From Tridacna crocea (lineage: Eukaryota > Mollusca > Bivalvia > Cardiida > Cardiidae): a stretch of DNA of 64,000 nt. A model generated the notes under the pieces. That model was not told where the DNA came from, did not search any database, and saw nothing but the letters and a program-made list of their open reading frames with translations. A program made the translations under genes and the position numbers. This document shows, piece after piece, positions 50,101-56,100 of this stretch. Positions within the stretch are counted from its first letter, which is position 1; each line of letters begins with the position of its first letter. The DNA lies in assembly GCA_943736015.1 (NCBI GenBank), contig OX031066.1:12590245-12654244 (forward strand), given 5' to 3'.

Positions 50101-53100
50101 TAAAAATCATTACAGGAAAGAAGGAATTATTCAGAATTCCTTCACAAATGTTTTCTGAATCTTTTCCTTCCCAACATATGTACCTGACTCAATGAAAAGG
50201 GGGTTTAATGCATTTGTAAAAAGTATCAAAATTGTTTGCTAAAGTATGGCTTATAAGCATGTAAATGCATAGTATGCTAAGAAATATCAGATTTGCTGGA
50301 AAGTAAGTTTAAATTGTCATGTCTTGTTATTTAACTCATTACCAAACGACAATATTTTAGGCTTGTCCAAATTGAAAGCATTTGCAGACGCCAAAAATTA
50401 AACATGACTCAAAAAATAAAACTTGTTTTAGGAAGGGTAGAAAACATTGTAGGAAAAGGAGAAAATGCTGGTTACCAGCATTTTCTTCTTTTCCTAAAAT
50501 GTTTTCAAAAGACGTCCTTCTCAAAGTCGTCAAAGGTAGGGATTGTGTGGTAATGGGTTAAGAAGCTGATAGAATTGTTTTTTCAATAGACTTCTAACAA
50601 ATATAATTCAAACACATGATGACAATTACCTGTTGTACGGACTTGCTCTCTATGTTGTAGGCCTCTTCTTGATTCTTCATCACTGTGAGTGAGAAATGTA
50701 CAAAAAAAATTGATGAATCAGGAACTACTGAGTACTAATATACATGGGCATAAACTAGTACAACTTTTCAGTTTAACCCTTTCCCAAACAAGCCCTAGTT
50801 TTTAAGTGTCTGCAGTAAAAGTCTTTAGAAAACACTGTGGAAAAAGGAGAAATTACGCATAACGAGCAATTTCTCCTTTTTCTACAGTGTTTTCTAGCCA
50901 TTTTGAGAACTTTCTGCCATTTTCTCCATATCCAAAATTGTCATCTGCAAACTCTTTTGGTTTAGAAGAGTCCAAAATTTGTTGTTTCGGAAAGGGTTAA
51001 AATGTTAACTCATTACCAAACAACAAATTTTAAGACTGGTCCAAATTGAAAGTATTTGCACACGACAAAATAAAAGTTACTGAAATTTGAAATTCGTCTT
51101 GTGAAAGGAAGAAAACATTGTGGGAAAAGGAGAAAATGCTGGTTACCAAAATATTTTACTTTTCTAATGCTTTGAAAAGCTTTTTTCCTCCAGGTCATAA
51201 ATAATCCGGATTGTGTGGTGAAGGGTTTAAAACTAACAAACATACAGCTTTTGAAGCAACTTTAGTTTAGCTACAATTGTGTTCTAAGTCTGGAAAAAAT
51301 GTATGATTGTAGTATGAAAACACATAAAAAGAAATACAAACTTTTCTGTGTGTCTGTCTGCAGTGACTGTATCTGACGTATAAGGTCCGCCTGTTGACTC
51401 GAATGTTCTGTCAGCTGGTTGTGTGTAGTCCAAAGCTCTGCCAGCTCATTCCTCACTGTTTCTAACTCACTGTTTTTGAAATCCAGATCCTGTTGCTGCT
51501 GCCTAACCTGGGATTCAAATCTTCTCAATAATCCCCGAGCCTCTTCCAGCTAAAATAAAAGCTTAAACATCTCATATCATGGAAACTGTTCACTTTGATG
51601 TGACCCAAAATTTAATTTACTTATCCTTGAAAGCACTTATTGATACCTTTGCAATACTGTAGATCTACTGACAGACGAAGAAGTTGCTCAATTCTCCACC
51701 CTGACGGAGAAGGTTTTTCTCATTTTCACAAATATCAAAAGACAAGAATCATCAATTCAGCTGATTCTAATTTGTCTACATGTGTTTTCAATTTGGTCCA
51801 GTCAACAATTTTGTTGTTTTGAAAAAGATTAAACAGGCACCTTCTCCATTTGCCATTCTTTTTTCATTATTGTTTCTGAGCTCTGCATGAAAGTGTCCAA
51901 ATAATTTTGTTAAAAAAAAAAAAATTAGTCTTAGTTTTTGTCCTTTCTAGATACTTTCCTCTCAGACTTAAACTAATGAGATTTTTTAGTAAGGTGTAGT
52001 ATGCTGAAAACACATCATAGAATGTATTCAGCTATTTCATATCATCATAGAAGAAGAGTATCATTGAAAATACTTGTATTTCCAAAATTAACCCATTACC
52101 ACACAATGACGGTTTTAGACTACCCTGAGGTAGAAGCCTTTTGAAAACATTGTGGGAAAAGGAGACCCTCTCCAAAATACTAGTAACAAGATTTTGGACT
52201 CATTCTAAGTGAAAGCATTCACAGACAACAAATTTTCTGTCAAAGAGTAGAGCACATTGTGGCAAAAGGAGAAAATGCTATTACCAACATTTTCTCTTTT
52301 TCCCACAATGTTTTCAAAGCCCTTCTTCCTGAGGGTTGTAAAAACATAAAATTGTTTGGTACGGCTTAAGAAAACAGACTTATAAAAAGACTGTGAAAAA
52401 AATTAAAATTTGGTACCAGAGTCTTTTTCCTTTAGCCACAATGCTTTCACCTTTTAACCCTTTACCACACAATCCTGACTTTTAACGACGCTAAGAAAGA
52501 AAACATTGTGGGAAAAGGAGAAAATGCTGGTAACCAGCATTTTCTCCTTTTCCCACAATTTTTTCTTCCCATCCCACTAGAAATTTCAAATTTTGATTTA
52601 CTTTTTCTTTTTGTCGTCTGCAAATGCTTTGAATTTGGACCAGTCTAAAATTTTGTCATTAGGTAAAGAGTTAAAAGGCAAATGTGATCATTAGGAAAAC
52701 CTTTTACTTGTTGTCTGCAAATGATTTCAATTTTGACATGTCTAAAGTTTTGTCAGCTGATAAAGAAATTAAAATCAAGTATATCATGGATGGCTAGATA
52801 AGTTGTACCTCTGTCACCAGTGTTTCAAACTTGCCAATCTTCTGCTCAACATCTCTTTCAAGAACCTATGACAAAAATAAAAAGAACAACTGCCTTAGAT
52901 CGGATTCCATGTATTCCGTTTAACCCATTACCACACAATCCCTACTTTTGACGACCCTGAGAAGGAAGTCTTCAGAAAACATCGTGGGAAAAGGAGAAAA
53001 TGCTGGTAACCAGCATTTTCTCCTTTTCCCACAATGTTTTGTACTCTTCACAAAACAAATTTCAAATTTCAGTCTCTTTTATTTTGTCGTCTGCAAATGC

Positions 53101-56100
53101 TTTCAATTTGAACCAGTCTAAAATTTCGTCATTTGGTAAAGAGTTAACCCATTACCACACAATCCCTACTTTTGACGCCCCTGAGAAAGAAGCCTTTTGA
53201 AAAAACTGTGGGAAAAGGAGAAAATGCTGGTAACCAGGATTTTCTCCTTTTTCCCCAGTGTTTTCTACCCTTCCCAGAACAAATTGCAATTTTTCAGTCA
53301 CCTTTAATTTGTTGTCTGCAAATGCTTTCAATTTGAACCAGTCTAAAGTTTTGTTGTGTGGTAAAGAGTTGAATAACTTGATACACATCATTTTCAAACC
53401 ATGAAGTCTATGCAATTAAAATAGGAAAGCTTGTTATGACCAATAGCTCTTTTGCATTGCATGTTTTAATTCTTTACCAAACGACAAATTTTCAGATTAG
53501 TCCAAATTCAAAGCATTTGCAGACAACAAACTAAAATTGACTCAAAATTTGAATTTGTTTTGGGAAGTATAGAAAACAATTTGGGAAAAGCAGAAAATGC
53601 TGATTACCAGCAATTTATCCTTTTCCAACAATATTTTCAAAAGGCTTCTCTTTCAGGGTCGATAAAGGTCAGGACTGTGTGGTGAAGTGTCAATTTGGGT
53701 TACAAAAGGTCATCCTGTGCAGTTTGGTCTCCAAATTGCTAGCAGATATTGTTTTCACAACTATTAAAAAATGCCCTGTCAACTGCGGTGGCATAACAGG
53801 TCATATTTGTACAGAGATGGGCTTAGTAACAAAATGACTAGTGTTTTACTGAATAATTTATCAACTCTTTCCATACTATAGCTGACACCAGGGGCTTTTG
53901 TGGACAGTGCAGATAAAGATCAGATTGCACAGAATGTGCAGTCTGATCTAATATCTGCACTATCCACAGCTACATTTTAGATTATGACGAAACTCTCTCT
54001 TGGTTTTACAGAGGAAATGTAATTGTAACCTTTGAAAAAATAGAATTTATATATTCAGTAGTAAAAAGAGTTAAACAGCCACAAATGGAAAATGTCACCT
54101 AGCATCTGTGACAATAGTGAGGTCTTTGATATCTGGAAAGTTGCTCCTTCATACAAAGAGCTACACTTTTCTATGGTTTTCCAAATATATATGGTTGGTG
54201 GAGACAATCAAGAAATTAATATAATTTTTTTCTATAAAAGTAACTGTGGCAAAAGTTCTTTTTTCCTTGATCTTTTAACCCATGACCACACAATCCCTAC
54301 TTTTGACTACCCTGAGAAAAAAAAAAGCCTTTAGAAATCATTGTGCAAAAAGGAGAAAATGTTGATAACCAGCATTTTTTCCTTTTCCCATGATGTTTTC
54401 TACTCTTCTCAAAAAAATTTCAAATTTTCAGCCACTTTCATTTTGTCGTCTGCAAATGCATTCTGTTTTGACAAGCCTAAAATATTGTTGTTTGGTAATG
54501 AGTTAAGCAACTTTTTTGATTTTGAGGTTTTTACAACCAGTGCAGCACAGATCAGACTACAGAGTGCAGACTGCATGAAATGTGCAGCATGATCTTTCAT
54601 CTATACTGTCCATTTTGCTCAGTCATTCTAGATAAAAAGTCACCTTAAAATTACAATCACTTGGATCTTTATTTAGGACTGAAATTGCATTTTGAATGGT
54701 CTGCACTTTCAAGGGCTGATTTAATTATGATAATTTCCATTTAAAAGTTGTTTGTAACTTGAGAAATTGCTCTTTACAACTTCAGTTTGTATCTTATGCT
54801 ATGATGTATTTTTTATTTCATACTTTTATCTTATCAAACATATAAGTCTACGTTAGCAAATTCTGGACCCAAAGCACCCTTCACCAAATACACAGGCAAG
54901 GCAATAAAAAATGTAGGCTGTATTTCAGTTTAACGCCATTTTAACAGCTAAGGTCATATCATGGCAGTTGGTGATGCACATGTGTTTCCTGGCTTTCTCA
55001 CACCAGTACTAACACAACTTTCTTGCCAAAGCCACCGACTACCTTTCTCACATGCTTCAGCAGAGGTGAGAGGCAAATATACCCCAGAAAGAAAGTTCGC
55101 CTCAACGAGGTATTGAACTTACAACCACCAGGTCATGAGTCTGACATGCTCACCACTGAGCCAGCCGGATGGGCACATAAAAAATGCTTCTTTTATAAAA
55201 ATATTTAAATAAACTATGATGATGGAAAACTTATGTAACAGGTGGTGAAAAATATGTCGCGGCTCGACCAGGATTCGAACCCAGGGTCTCAGGAATACCA
55301 TTCCTGCACTCTAACCAACTGAGCTACCGAACCACACGTCGATACAGCCGCACGATATATCACCAAATACCTGTACCCGGCTACATTTACCCCCTCCAAA
55401 TTTTAGAATTCGTCCCGAATTCTGGAGACAGAGAAACATTGTGAAACGTTCTCGAGGTGCCTAAGCAGTAGCCATCCACATCGTGGGTTATTTACGGTGG
55501 GTGCCAAAAGTAACAGGTGGTGAAAAATATATCGCGGCTCAACCGGGATTTGAACCCAGGGAAACAGGAAACTGTTCCTGCTCTCTAACCAACTGAGCTA
55601 CCGAACCACATGTCGATATGGCCGCACGATATATCACCAAATACCTGTACCCTGCTACACTTATATCTAAAAAGAAATGTGATAACAGTCAAAAGATTAC
55701 TTACTCTCACTTTACTTTCCATTTGTACCCGTAAAGCCATTTCATCTGCTTTCTCTGACCTTGATTTCTCAAGGTCAGATGCGAGATTTTGAATCTTGTG
55801 TTGAAAATCTGAAATATTTCAAACACAAAAAAAGATATAATAACAGTTTGCGTGTGTTTACGTTCAAATGTAACATCACTGTTATTTCAGTCATCTGAAT
55901 GACAGTTCACCTATTTAATATTCCTGACTATTCTAACTGTCTACCAAATGACAAAATTTTTCACATGGTCAGAATTGAAAGCAACTGGAGACAACAAATT
56001 AGATACTGATCAAACAGTGATTTGTCTGTGAAAGGATAGAAAACAATGTGGGAAATATGCTGATTTCCAACATTTTCTCCTTTTTCCCTTAATGGTTTCA

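Larger units (their letters stand above)
55237..55670. repeat. Duplicated tRNA-like unit
   Basis: Two units start TAACAGGTGGTGAAAAATAT (55237 and 55511) and end GCACGATATATCACCAAATACCTGTACCC in part. The unit starts GGTGGTGAAAAATATxTCGC and ends with the partly inverted GCCGCACGATATATCACC, so the tRNA-like core sits between short inverted flanks. A 130-bp unique spacer lies between the units. Confidence 0.7.
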
